Source: Geodermatophilaceae bacterium
GTDB taxonomy: Bacteria > Actinomycetota > Actinomycetes > Mycobacteriales > Geodermatophilaceae
DNA: 33,977 bases
NCBI GenBank assembly: GCA_013812145.1
Contig: JACCTY010000008.1
Location: 1-33,977, forward strand
Direction of reading: 5' to 3'
Each line of letters begins with the position of its first letter. Position 1 is the first letter of the stretch. Below the pieces are notes generated by a model. It made no database searches, was not told the origin of the DNA, and worked only from the letters and a program-made list of their open reading frames with translations. Position numbers and translations under genes: made by a program. Below, piece after piece: positions 24,112 to 31,207 of the stretch.

Positions 24112-24924
24112 CTAGGACATCCGGATGATCTGCCCGGTGATGAACCGGGCTCGCTCGGACGTGAGGAGCAGCACCACCTCTGCGACGTCCGCGGGTTCGG
24201 CAACGCGCCCGATCGGGCCGGCGTCGGCAGCGGCGGCCCGCACCGAGTCGGTGATCCAGCCGGTGTCCGTCACGGGCGGGTACACCATGTTGGCGGTGAC
24301 GCCGTACGCCGCCAGCTCGGCAGCGGCGGACATCGTGTAGTTCTCCTGCGCCGCCTTGGCCGCGCCGTAGGAGACCTCCTCGGGAAAACCGCCAGGTCCG
24401 CCGGAGGTGAGTCCGACGATGCGGCCCCAGGTTGCGTTCCTGCCGATGTGCCGGCGGGCGAACTCCGCGATCAGCAACGCGGGCGCCCTGGCGTCGACGG
24501 CGAACTGCCGGTCGTGGCTGGCCGCGTCCACGGCGGCCTGCCGACGGCCGAACCGATCCCGCCGCGCTGGCAGGAAAGTGTTGGCCAGCCAGCCGCTGGC
24601 GTTGTTAATGAGGATGTCCACCGGCCCGAAAACCGACTCGGCGCGGTCGAAGAGTGCCGGCACGGTCGACGGGTCGGCGAGATCGGCCTCCCTCGCCTCG
24701 ACCCGACCGCCGGCGAGGCGTATCCCCGCGACGACGTCGTCCGCCGATTGGGCTCGCAGCCGCGCGTACTCCGCGGGAAGAGCGGGGTCGGCGTGCTCAC
24801 CGGGCAGGCGCAGAAACGTCGCCAGCACGGCCGCGCCGTCAGCCGCCAGGGCTTCGGCGATGGCGGCACCGATGCCCTGGTTGGCTCCGGTCACGAGGGC
24901 CACCCGGCCGCTGAGACGGGGCAC
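24112..24924 (-). CDS. Short-chain dehydrogenase (3-oxoacyl-ACP reductase-like)
   Basis: The 270-residue SDR has TGANQGIG, NNAS in ILINNASGWL, catalytic serine in GLTSGG, Y-x3-K in SYGAAK, and a C-terminal FITGQIIRM. It has about 25 extra residues after the second strand (LRLPGEHADPALPAEYARLR) compared with short FabG proteins. The GTG lies 4 nt after the stop of the CFA-synthase-type gene, so it is the last gene of a four-gene lipid operon. A role in reducing or oxidising the modified acyl chain is inferred from context only. Confidence 0.88.
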   Translation of the reverse strand: MPRLSGRVALVTGANQGIGAAIAEALAADGAAVLATFLRLPGEHADPALPAEYARLRAQSADDVVAGIRLAGGRVEAREADLADPSTVPALFDRAESVFGPVDILINNASGWLANTFLPARRDRFGRRQAAVDAASHDRQFAVDARAPALLIAEFARRHIGRNATWGRIVGLTSGGPGGFPEEVSYGAAKAAQENYTMSAAAELAAYGVTANMVYPPVTDTGWITDSVRAAAADAGPIGRVAEPADVAEVVLLLTSERARFITGQIIRMS

Positions 24925-24928
24925 AGTG

Positions 24929-26218
24929 TCAGAAGCGGCTGCGGGCTAGGGAGAGTTGGCTGACGCCGAGGTAGCGCACCCGGAAGCCGGCCTCGCAGTA
25001 GCCGAGGTAGAACTCCCACATCCGGCGGAATGTCTCGTCGAAACCGAGCGCGGCGACCTCGGGCCAGTTCGCCACGAACCGTCCGCGCCACTGCCGAAGC
25101 GTCTCGGCGTAGTGCGGGCCGAGGTCGCGCCGCTCGACTATCTCCAGCGACGTGTGCGCGTCCAGGTTCTGCTCGATTGCCGGAATCGACGGGATGAAGC
25201 CGCCCGGGAAGATGTACTTGTGGATCCAGGTGTAGGACTTGCGGGTGGCGAGCATCCGGTCGTGCGGCATGGTGATCGATTGCAGCCCGACCCGTCCCTC
25301 CGGCGCGAGCAGCCGGTCCAGGGACTGGAAGTACGTCGGCCAGAAGTCCATGCCGACCGCCTCGATCATCTCCACCGAGATGACGGCGTCGTACTGCCCC
25401 TCCGCCTCGCGGTAGTCCTGCAGGACGAGGCGAACCCGGTCTGAACATCCGGCCGCGGCGATCCGCTTTTCGGCCAGCGCCTTTTGCTCCTCCGACAGGG
25501 TCAGGGTGACCACCCGGGCGCCCCGCTGCGCTGCGCGCAGCGCCAGCGCGCCCCAGCCGGTGCCGATCTCCAACACCTCGCTGCTGGCGCGGACCCGCGC
25601 GAAGTCGAGGATGCCGTCAATCTTGCGTCGCTGCGCGTCGGCGAGGGAATCGTCATCCTCGAACCAGGCCGAGGAGTACGTCATCGTCTCGTCCAAGAAC
25701 TGCGCGAACAGGTCGTTGGACAGGTCGTAGTGCCGGGCGATGTTGTCGCGGGCCTGATCGACGGTGTTCTCCTCCTCCGCCGGCTGCTGGCGCTCCACCG
25801 CGTTGCGGAACCGTTGCAGCTGCGGGTGGATCAGCCGCGCCATCCGCCCGGCGAACGGCGCGAGCAGGTCGGCCAGATCCGTCCCCTGACCGGTCGACCA
25901 GTCCCCGACCAGGAACGCCTCGCCGAAGCCGATCTTGGCATCGCTTCCGAGCCGGTTGAAGAAGTCGTCGGGCCGCTGCAGCCGCATCACCGGATCCTGC
26001 TTGCCGCCGCTGCCGACCACCGTGCCGTCGGGATAGACCACGCGCACCGGCAGGTCGCGGACCGCACGGCGGAACAATGCGTGGGCGATCCTGGCCTTGT
26101 ACGCGTTGCGGGGAGGTACGGCCAGGCCCGGCCAGATGCCCTGGTTCGGTCGTGGCACGACCCGCAACGCTGGACGTTGCTGGACCTGAGGATCCTGGTA
26201 AATAGGTGCGGCGGTCAT
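24929..26218 (-). CDS. Cyclopropane-fatty-acyl-phospholipid synthase-type methyltransferase (UfaA1-like)
   Basis: The 429-residue enzyme uses S-adenosylmethionine to add a methylene or methyl group across the double bond of a membrane acyl chain. An N-terminal domain (1-150) carries FGEAFLVGDWSTG. It is followed by the CFA motif NIARHYDLSNDLFAQFLD, MTYSSAWF, SAM motif VLEIGTGWG (215-223), ISVEMIEAVG and a C-terminal YLGYCEAGFR. ATG 26218 overlaps the stop of the DUF1365 gene. Gene order matches Rv0449c-Rv0448c-Rv0447c (ufaA1) of M. tuberculosis, whose UfaA1 has been linked to 10-methylstearate formation. The product could be a cyclopropane or a methyl-branched acid. Confidence 0.92.
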   Translation of the reverse strand: MTAAPIYQDPQVQQRPALRVVPRPNQGIWPGLAVPPRNAYKARIAHALFRRAVRDLPVRVVYPDGTVVGSGGKQDPVMRLQRPDDFFNRLGSDAKIGFGEAFLVGDWSTGQGTDLADLLAPFAGRMARLIHPQLQRFRNAVERQQPAEEENTVDQARDNIARHYDLSNDLFAQFLDETMTYSSAWFEDDDSLADAQRRKIDGILDFARVRASSEVLEIGTGWGALALRAAQRGARVVTLTLSEEQKALAEKRIAAAGCSDRVRLVLQDYREAEGQYDAVISVEMIEAVGMDFWPTYFQSLDRLLAPEGRVGLQSITMPHDRMLATRKSYTWIHKYIFPGGFIPSIPAIEQNLDAHTSLEIVERRDLGPHYAETLRQWRGRFVANWPEVAALGFDETFRRMWEFYLGYCEAGFRVRYLGVSQLSLARSRF

Positions 26219-26937
26219 TGGACGCCCTCCTGGGGCACGTGCGGGGGACGGTGGACAACGGGTAACCGGCGCAGCCAGAGCTTGACGCCTTGATAGCGAA
26301 TGAGGGCACTGACCAGCAGCGGCATGAACGGCTGCCGAACCGCAGCCCTGAGGACGGCGGACAGCGTCGCGGGCCGGGCGGTCCCTCGCAGGGTCGCGGT
26401 GAACGGTGTCGTGTCGCCCTGGCGCAGCGCCATCGTGACCGACAACCGCTCACCCGGCGGTGAGAAGCGCATCAGGTAGCGGCCGTCGACGGTGAGGAAC
26501 GGCGAGACGTAGAACTGCTTGTCCGTCTCGGCCCGGCCGCTGTCGTCCGGCCGCAGCAGGTACGCGTGCCGTTCGCCGTAGGTGTTGTGTACTTCCGCGA
26601 TCAGGCAGGCGAGGTCGCCGTCGGCGCCGTAGCACCAGTGGACGCTGATCGGGTTGAACACGTATCCCGCGACGCGGGCATTGGCCAGCATCAGCACCCG
26701 CCCCCCGGTGACGTCGACGCCGTACGGCGCGAGGAACTTGTCGATGTTGTCCCGGATCGGGAGGGCGGCATCGCCAAAGTGGTCGCGGCCCTCGAACCGA
26801 GCCAACCACCGCAGCCCATGCGGCAGTTGCGGTAAGTCGTCCAGGTCGACCAGCCACATGTGGACGCGGTAGGAAAAGGAGTTGTCGACCGGGCCGCGGC
26901 GGGTATGCGCCACCGTAGCGTCGTAGAGGGTCGTCAC
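26215..26937 (-). CDS. DUF1365 family protein
   Basis: The 240-residue protein has the DUF1365 signature: YDATVAHTRRGPVDNSFSY, HMWLVDLDDLP, YVFNPISVHWCY, EVHNTYGERHAYLL and KQFYVSPF. The function is not established; the family is almost always found between an FAD oxidoreductase and a CFA-synthase-type methyltransferase, as here, suggesting a joint role in acyl-chain modification. The GTG start overlaps the upstream stop (GTGA), and its own stop overlaps the next ATG, so the three genes are tightly coupled. A basic C-terminal stretch may aid membrane contact. Confidence 0.92.
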   Translation of the reverse strand: MTTLYDATVAHTRRGPVDNSFSYRVHMWLVDLDDLPQLPHGLRWLARFEGRDHFGDAALPIRDNIDKFLAPYGVDVTGGRVLMLANARVAGYVFNPISVHWCYGADGDLACLIAEVHNTYGERHAYLLRPDDSGRAETDKQFYVSPFLTVDGRYLMRFSPPGERLSVTMALRQGDTTPFTATLRGTARPATLSAVLRAAVRQPFMPLLVSALIRYQGVKLWLRRLPVVHRPPHVPQEGVQ

Positions 26938-28229
26938 CAGTCAACTCCGAGACTCGCCGCAGCCCGGACCCCGGCGGCGCAGCCGTCCTCGTGGAAGCCC
27001 CAGCCGTGGTAGGCGCCGGCGTACGCCGTGGTTCCTGTGTTCAGCTCGGGCAACCGGCTCTGCGCGGCGACCGAGGCGGGGTTGTACGTCGGGTGCGCGT
27101 ACACCATCGTGTCCACAATGGACTCCGGGGCGACTCGGTCGGCGGCGTTGAGCGACACGACGTAGTCCAGTGGCTCATCGATCTGGTGCAACCGGTTCAT
27201 CCAGTAGCTGACCGTCACCCGTTCCGAGCCGCTCATGTCGCACGCGGGCATCAGGTAGTTCCAGGACGCCCGCGCCTGGACCGCCCGAGGCAGGATCGAG
27301 GCGTCGGTGTGGAAGACCGTCTCGTTCGTCGAGTACTCGAACGCGCCGAGGACGTCCCGCTCGGCCTGCGAGGGGTCGGCCAGCAACGCCAGGGCCTGGT
27401 CCGGATGGGTCGCGACGACAACCTTGTCCACTGTGGAGAGTTGGTCGGCGTCGTCGCGGATCTCGGCTCCGTCCGGCGTACGACGGATCGACGTCACGGG
27501 CGTCTGCGTCTGCACTGCCGTCAGCCCCTTGGCGGCTCGCTCCACATAGGATCGCGACCCGCCCTCGACGGTCCTCCACATCGGCGATCCGGACACGCTG
27601 AGCATGCCGTGGTTGTCCAGAAAGCTGAACAGGTAGCGCGCCGGATAGAGCAGGGAAACGTCGGCGCCGGCGGACCAGACGGCCGAGACGACCGGGATCA
27701 TGAAGTGCCGCACGAAATACGCCGAGTAGCCGCCCATCGCGAGGAAAGCGCCCAGGGTAACGGCGTCGATCCGGGTGGGATCCCCGGACTCGTAGGCCGC
27801 CAGCAGTCGCCGGGCCTGCCGGTGGAACTGCTTTATCTCGGCGAGCATTCGCAGGTAGCGCGGATTCGCCACCGCGCGCCGCTGGGCGAAGATGCCGGCC
27901 ATTCCTCGCGCACCGGCGTACTCCAGGCCGCAGCCTTCACACCGGATGCTCATGCTCATCTCGGTCGGCCGGGTGCTCACGCCGAGTTCGGCGAACAACC
28001 GCAGCAGGTTCGGATAGGTCCGTTCGTTGTGGACGATGAAGCCGGTGTCGATCGGGATCACCCGGCCGTCCGGGGTGGGCACGTCATGAGTGTGCGCATG
28101 GCCGCCGAGCCGGTCGTCGGCCTCGAAGAGCGTGACGTCGTACCGGCGTTGCAGTAGGTACGCCGCGGTGAGCCCGGCAACGCCTGAGCCGACCACGGCG
28201 ACCCGCTCCCGCCCCCGAGTCGCATTCAT
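26934..28229 (-). CDS. FAD-dependent oxidoreductase (amine-oxidase/desaturase-like)
   Basis: The 431-residue flavoprotein has an N-terminal dinucleotide-binding motif VAVVGSGVAGLTAAYLL (G14, G16, G19), FEADDRLGGHAHTHD, and a C-terminal GTTAYAGAYHGWGFHEDGC. It belongs to the amine oxidase-like proteins that accompany DUF1365 and CFA-type genes. Relatives in alphaproteobacteria have been linked to acyl-chain desaturation on the way to furan fatty acids; that role is only a hypothesis here. ATG 28229 is the only start close to the Rossmann strand; no clear ribosome site is seen. The open frame upstream is antisense-like shadow of the hydrolase gene. Confidence 0.92.
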   Translation of the reverse strand: MNATRGRERVAVVGSGVAGLTAAYLLQRRYDVTLFEADDRLGGHAHTHDVPTPDGRVIPIDTGFIVHNERTYPNLLRLFAELGVSTRPTEMSMSIRCEGCGLEYAGARGMAGIFAQRRAVANPRYLRMLAEIKQFHRQARRLLAAYESGDPTRIDAVTLGAFLAMGGYSAYFVRHFMIPVVSAVWSAGADVSLLYPARYLFSFLDNHGMLSVSGSPMWRTVEGGSRSYVERAAKGLTAVQTQTPVTSIRRTPDGAEIRDDADQLSTVDKVVVATHPDQALALLADPSQAERDVLGAFEYSTNETVFHTDASILPRAVQARASWNYLMPACDMSGSERVTVSYWMNRLHQIDEPLDYVVSLNAADRVAPESIVDTMVYAHPTYNPASVAAQSRLPELNTGTTAYAGAYHGWGFHEDGCAAGVRAAASLGVDW

Positions 28230-28318
28230 GCCGCGCGCGCCCACCGAGAACTGAGGGCGCAGAGCGAGGCCCAGCCGAGTGTCAGGACGGGCAACGGTCT
28301 CGGTCTCCTTCTCTGCCG

Positions 28319-29062
28319 CTAGCGGTCGGTGGCCGCTCTGGTGCGAGGAACCTCCAGCGGGACACGCAATCCTGCTGGAAGCTCCTCGTGCATGGCATTC
28401 GTGATGAGTGGCCAGAGCGGTTCGACGCCGAGCATGCCCAATGCCGCATTGCGGGTGAACGCGTGCCAGTCCGACGCGCGCCGGAGCATGGCGTGACCGA
28501 CTCCATGCACCTCGAATCGGGCGACCTGGCGGTGGCCGAGCTTGGCCCGTACGGCGTACTGGTAGGAACCGCGCGGGTCCACCCAGCGGTCCCGGGTGCC
28601 GTGGGCCATCAGCACGGATCGACCGACCAGCTGCGGCATCGGCTCCTGCGGCGGCAGCCAGGGCGCCAGCGCGCAGACGCCGACCACCGAGGCATCGTCG
28701 GCTACCCGGAGCGCAGCCCGGCCCCCCATCGAGTGTCCGACGAGCACCACCGGCACCTCGCCGTACTGCTGGCGGATCTCGGCGAGTGCCCAGTGCGCGT
28801 CCCGGGCAGGGTCGGCCGCTGTGCCGTTCCAGCCCGGCACGCGGTAGTGCAACAGCCACGCGGCGACCCCGTGCGTCCGGCCGGAAGCGGCGATCTGTTT
28901 CTTGAACGGACGCATCCGCAGCATCGACAGGCTCATGTTCTTCGGCACGCCGGTGCCGTTGGCCTTGCCGCCGTGCAGCAGCAGAGCGACCGCCGCCACC
29001 GGCCCGGGCGGCTCGACGGTCTCGACAAAAGGGCGGTGCGTCGCCGCGGGCAGGTGTGGCAT
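28319..29062 (-). CDS. Alpha/beta hydrolase
   Basis: The 247-residue hydrolase has the oxyanion-type HGG in VALLLHGGKANG, the nucleophile elbow GHSMGG, an aspartate in GTRDRWVDP and a histidine in GVGHAM. These form a plausible Ser-Asp-His triad. There is no signal peptide. ATG 29062 is preferred over 29095 because a TACGGT box ends 7 nt before it. It lies 89 nt upstream of the FAD oxidoreductase gene on the same strand, so it may be the first gene of the lipid operon. An esterase or thioesterase role is possible, but the substrate is unknown. Confidence 0.88.
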   Translation of the reverse strand: MPHLPAATHRPFVETVEPPGPVAAVALLLHGGKANGTGVPKNMSLSMLRMRPFKKQIAASGRTHGVAAWLLHYRVPGWNGTAADPARDAHWALAEIRQQYGEVPVVLVGHSMGGRAALRVADDASVVGVCALAPWLPPQEPMPQLVGRSVLMAHGTRDRWVDPRGSYQYAVRAKLGHRQVARFEVHGVGHAMLRRASDWHAFTRNAALGMLGVEPLWPLITNAMHEELPAGLRVPLEVPRTRAATDR

Positions 29063-29075
29063 TGGCGACACCGTA
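29060..29075 (-). promoter_or_regulatory. Leaderless-type promoter of the hydrolase gene
   Basis: TACGGT (minus strand, 29075 to 29070) is followed by 7 nt and ATG 29062. This is the same hexamer and spacing as at 4832 and 2056. Confidence 0.45.
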
Positions 29076-29103
29076 TCCCGCCAGTCCTGGGACACTGGTG
29101 GTC

Positions 29104-30006
29104 ATGAGCATGCAGGTCCTGGTGGCTGGCGCGTCCGGGTTCGTCGGCCGGCGGCTGTGTCCGGCGCTGGAGGCGGCGGGCTACGCCGTACGGGCGATGA
29201 CGCGGCATCCCGAGAGCTATCACGGCGCGGGGGAGGCGGTGCGCGGTGACGTGCACGACGGAGCGTCCCTGGATGTCGCGCTTGCCGGTTGCGATGCCGC
29301 CTACTACCTGGTGCATTCCCTTAGCGAGGCGGACTTCGAGCAGCGGGACGCCGACGCGGCGCGCGCGTTCGCCCACGCAGCCGCCGGAGCGGGGCTGCGC
29401 CGGATCGTCTATCTCGGCGGCCTCGGCGATGACGCCGATGATCTGTCCACCCACCTGCGCAGCCGTCGCGAGGTGGAGAAACTGCTCGGATCCGGCGGCG
29501 TGCCCGTCACGACGCTGCGGGCGGGGATCATCGTGGGCCACGGCGGCATCTCGTGGGAGATGACGCGGCAACTGGTGGAGCACCTGCCGGCGATGATCAC
29601 ACCGCGCTGGGTGCACACCCGGACGCAGCCGATCGCGGTGGCCGACGTGGTGCGCTATCTCGTCGGCGTACTGGAGGTTCCCGATGCTGCAAAGCGCGCG
29701 TTCGACATCGGAGGGCCGGAGGTCCTGGCCTACGTCGACATGATGCGTCGGTTGGCCGCCATCGAGGGCCGGACGATGTTCGTGTTGCCGGTGCCGCTGC
29801 TGTCACCGCGACTGTCGTCGTACTGGCTGTCGCTTGTCACCGACGTGGACGTGCAGACCGGCCGATCGCTCATCGACTCGATGAGCAACGAGGTGGTGGT
29901 GCGCGACGACAGCATCCGGCGGCTGGTCCCCTTCGAACCCATGGACTACGACGACGCCGTGCTCCAAGCCCTCGGTGAGCGGGCCAAGGCAAAGCGGCCG
30001 CAGTGA
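29104..30006 (+). CDS. NAD(P)-binding NmrA/atypical SDR-like protein
   Basis: The 300-residue protein starts with the atypical SDR cofactor motif VLVAGASGFVGRRL. It continues with AAYYLVHSLS, RIVYLGGLGDD (no YxxxK at the usual place), TLRAGIIVGHGG and a domain ending before ALGERAKAKRP. It resembles the NAD(P)H-binding proteins of the NmrA/DUF2867 group that act as reductases or redox sensors. ATG 29104 is used; ATG 29110 is two codons on. A GACACT box 7 nt before 29104 may be a weak -10. The stop overlaps the GTG of the CPBP gene. Confidence 0.88.
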   Translation: MSMQVLVAGASGFVGRRLCPALEAAGYAVRAMTRHPESYHGAGEAVRGDVHDGASLDVALAGCDAAYYLVHSLSEADFEQRDADAARAFAHAAAGAGLRRIVYLGGLGDDADDLSTHLRSRREVEKLLGSGGVPVTTLRAGIIVGHGGISWEMTRQLVEHLPAMITPRWVHTRTQPIAVADVVRYLVGVLEVPDAAKRAFDIGGPEVLAYVDMMRRLAAIEGRTMFVLPVPLLSPRLSSYWLSLVTDVDVQTGRSLIDSMSNEVVVRDDSIRRLVPFEPMDYDDAVLQALGERAKAKRPQ

Positions 30007-30686
30007 CGACCAACCTCGAATCCGACGCGACGATGCGCCGGCGCCGGCGGATCGTCGGCGTGGTGTCGTTGGCCGGTGCCGGGCTGTTGGGCAAGTCACT
30101 GTCGACAAAGCCGGGATCCCCGGAGTTCTACGGCCTCACCCTCGGGGTGGCCGGGACCTGGACCCTGGGAGGGTTGGCCTCCGGCCCGGTGCACCGCGGC
30201 TGGGTTCAGGACCGCGACCAGCGACTCAGCCGGCCGGTCATCACCCCGGTGCTCACCGGAGTGGTTGCCTTTCTGGTGTTCTACCTGTGTGCGGTTGCCT
30301 CCCGGCACGTCCCGGTGCTCGACCGGGCGATCTCCAGTGTGCTGCGTTACGCCCGGGTCGGATCGAGCCGCTCCGTGCTGCTCACCACCCTGGTCAACGG
30401 CGCCGCCGAGGAGATCTTCTTCCGCGGCGCCCTGTACGCCGCGGTCGGCAAGCAACACCCGGTCGCCCTCTCCACGGCGGTGTACTCGCTGGCGACGACG
30501 TCGACCCGGAATCCTGCCCTGGTCCTCGCCTCAGCCGTCATGGGCGCGTTGTTCGGCTTGCAGCGCCAGGCCACCGGCGGGATCCAGGCGCCCATGCTGA
30601 CCCACCTGACCTGGTCCACATTGATGCTGCGCTTCCTGCCGCCGCTGTTCGACAACGACGTGCCAACGGCGGCTGCCCTGCGCTGA
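30003..30686 (+). CDS. CPBP-family intramembrane metalloprotease-like protein
   Basis: The 227-residue membrane protein has motif 1 of the CPBP (Abi/CAAX-protease-like) family as AAEEIFFRGALY (E136, E137, R141), and later LMGALFGLQRQ-type and APMLTHLTW (histidine) motifs within hydrophobic segments. Relatives cleave prenylated or membrane peptides; some serve in bacteriocin immunity. The GTG overlaps the preceding stop (GTGA), so it is coupled to the NmrA-like gene. ATG 30033 is an alternative start. The substrate is unknown. Confidence 0.88.
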   Translation: MTTNLESDATMRRRRRIVGVVSLAGAGLLGKSLSTKPGSPEFYGLTLGVAGTWTLGGLASGPVHRGWVQDRDQRLSRPVITPVLTGVVAFLVFYLCAVASRHVPVLDRAISSVLRYARVGSSRSVLLTTLVNGAAEEIFFRGALYAAVGKQHPVALSTAVYSLATTSTRNPALVLASAVMGALFGLQRQATGGIQAPMLTHLTWSTLMLRFLPPLFDNDVPTAAALR

Positions 30687-30705
30687 CCCGCCGGCCCGGC
30701 CGCGC

Positions 30706-30721
30706 TACCGTCCCGCGCATG
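30706..30721 (+). promoter_or_regulatory. Leaderless-type promoter of the phosphatase gene
   Basis: TACCGT at 30706-30711 ends 7 nt before ATG 30719. There is no ribosome site, so leaderless transcription is inferred. Confidence 0.45.
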
Positions 30722-31153
30722 GAGGCGCCGTGGGAACCGGCCGCGGCGGGTGTCCTCGAACTGCCCTCCGGGCGGCGAGTGCGAGGACGGGCGCTGTCGC
30801 GTCCGCTGCCGGCCGGCGCGCTGCCCCACTTCGGGCTGTTCCTCCTGGGCAGGCAGCCGCCGCCGGTGGCGTGGGGATCGCGCTGGCTGCGCTGGCCCGA
30901 CTTCGGCCTTCCGGCGGACCGGGCCGACGCCCGCCGTTGCCTCGTCGACGCGTGGGCGCTGGCCGACGGCGAGCGGGTCGAGGTCGCGTGCGCCGGCGGT
31001 CGCGGCCGAACCGGTACGGCGCTGGCGTGTCTCGCCGTCCTCGACGGTGTGCCGGCGGCTGAGGCAGTCGCATTCGTGCGCGAGCGGTACGACCCGCACG
31101 CCGTGGAGACACCGTGGCAACGCCGCTACGTCCTGCGCTGGGGCGACGGTTGA
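30719..31153 (+). CDS. Cysteine-dependent protein phosphatase (dual-specificity-like)
   Basis: The 144-residue protein carries the C-x5-R phosphate loop in VEVACAGGRGRTGTAL (C91, R97) and an upstream WPDFGLPAD, matching the WPD loop with general acid D61. Together these mark an active protein-tyrosine or dual-specificity phosphatase fold. The conserved histidine that normally precedes the cysteine is an alanine here (VACAGG), as in some atypical members. The protein is small and cytosolic. Targets are unknown, and no kinase gene is nearby. Confidence 0.85.
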   Translation: MEAPWEPAAAGVLELPSGRRVRGRALSRPLPAGALPHFGLFLLGRQPPPVAWGSRWLRWPDFGLPADRADARRCLVDAWALADGERVEVACAGGRGRTGTALACLAVLDGVPAAEAVAFVRERYDPHAVETPWQRRYVLRWGDG

Positions 31154-31190
31154 AAGTCGCCTCCGATGTCGCGGCCTGAGCACAAGCGCA

Positions 31191-31207
31191 TAACCTGAGC
31201 CCCCATG
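31191..31207 (+). promoter_or_regulatory. Possible leaderless-type promoter of the AceE-like gene
   Basis: TAACCT at 31191-31196 lies 8 nt before ATG 31205. The gene lacks a clear Shine-Dalgarno sequence. Confidence 0.35.

Noticed and set aside
28230-29111. N-terminal extension of the FAD oxidoreductase
   Set aside because: Overlaps the alpha/beta hydrolase in a different frame; the Rossmann motif begins right after ATG 28229.
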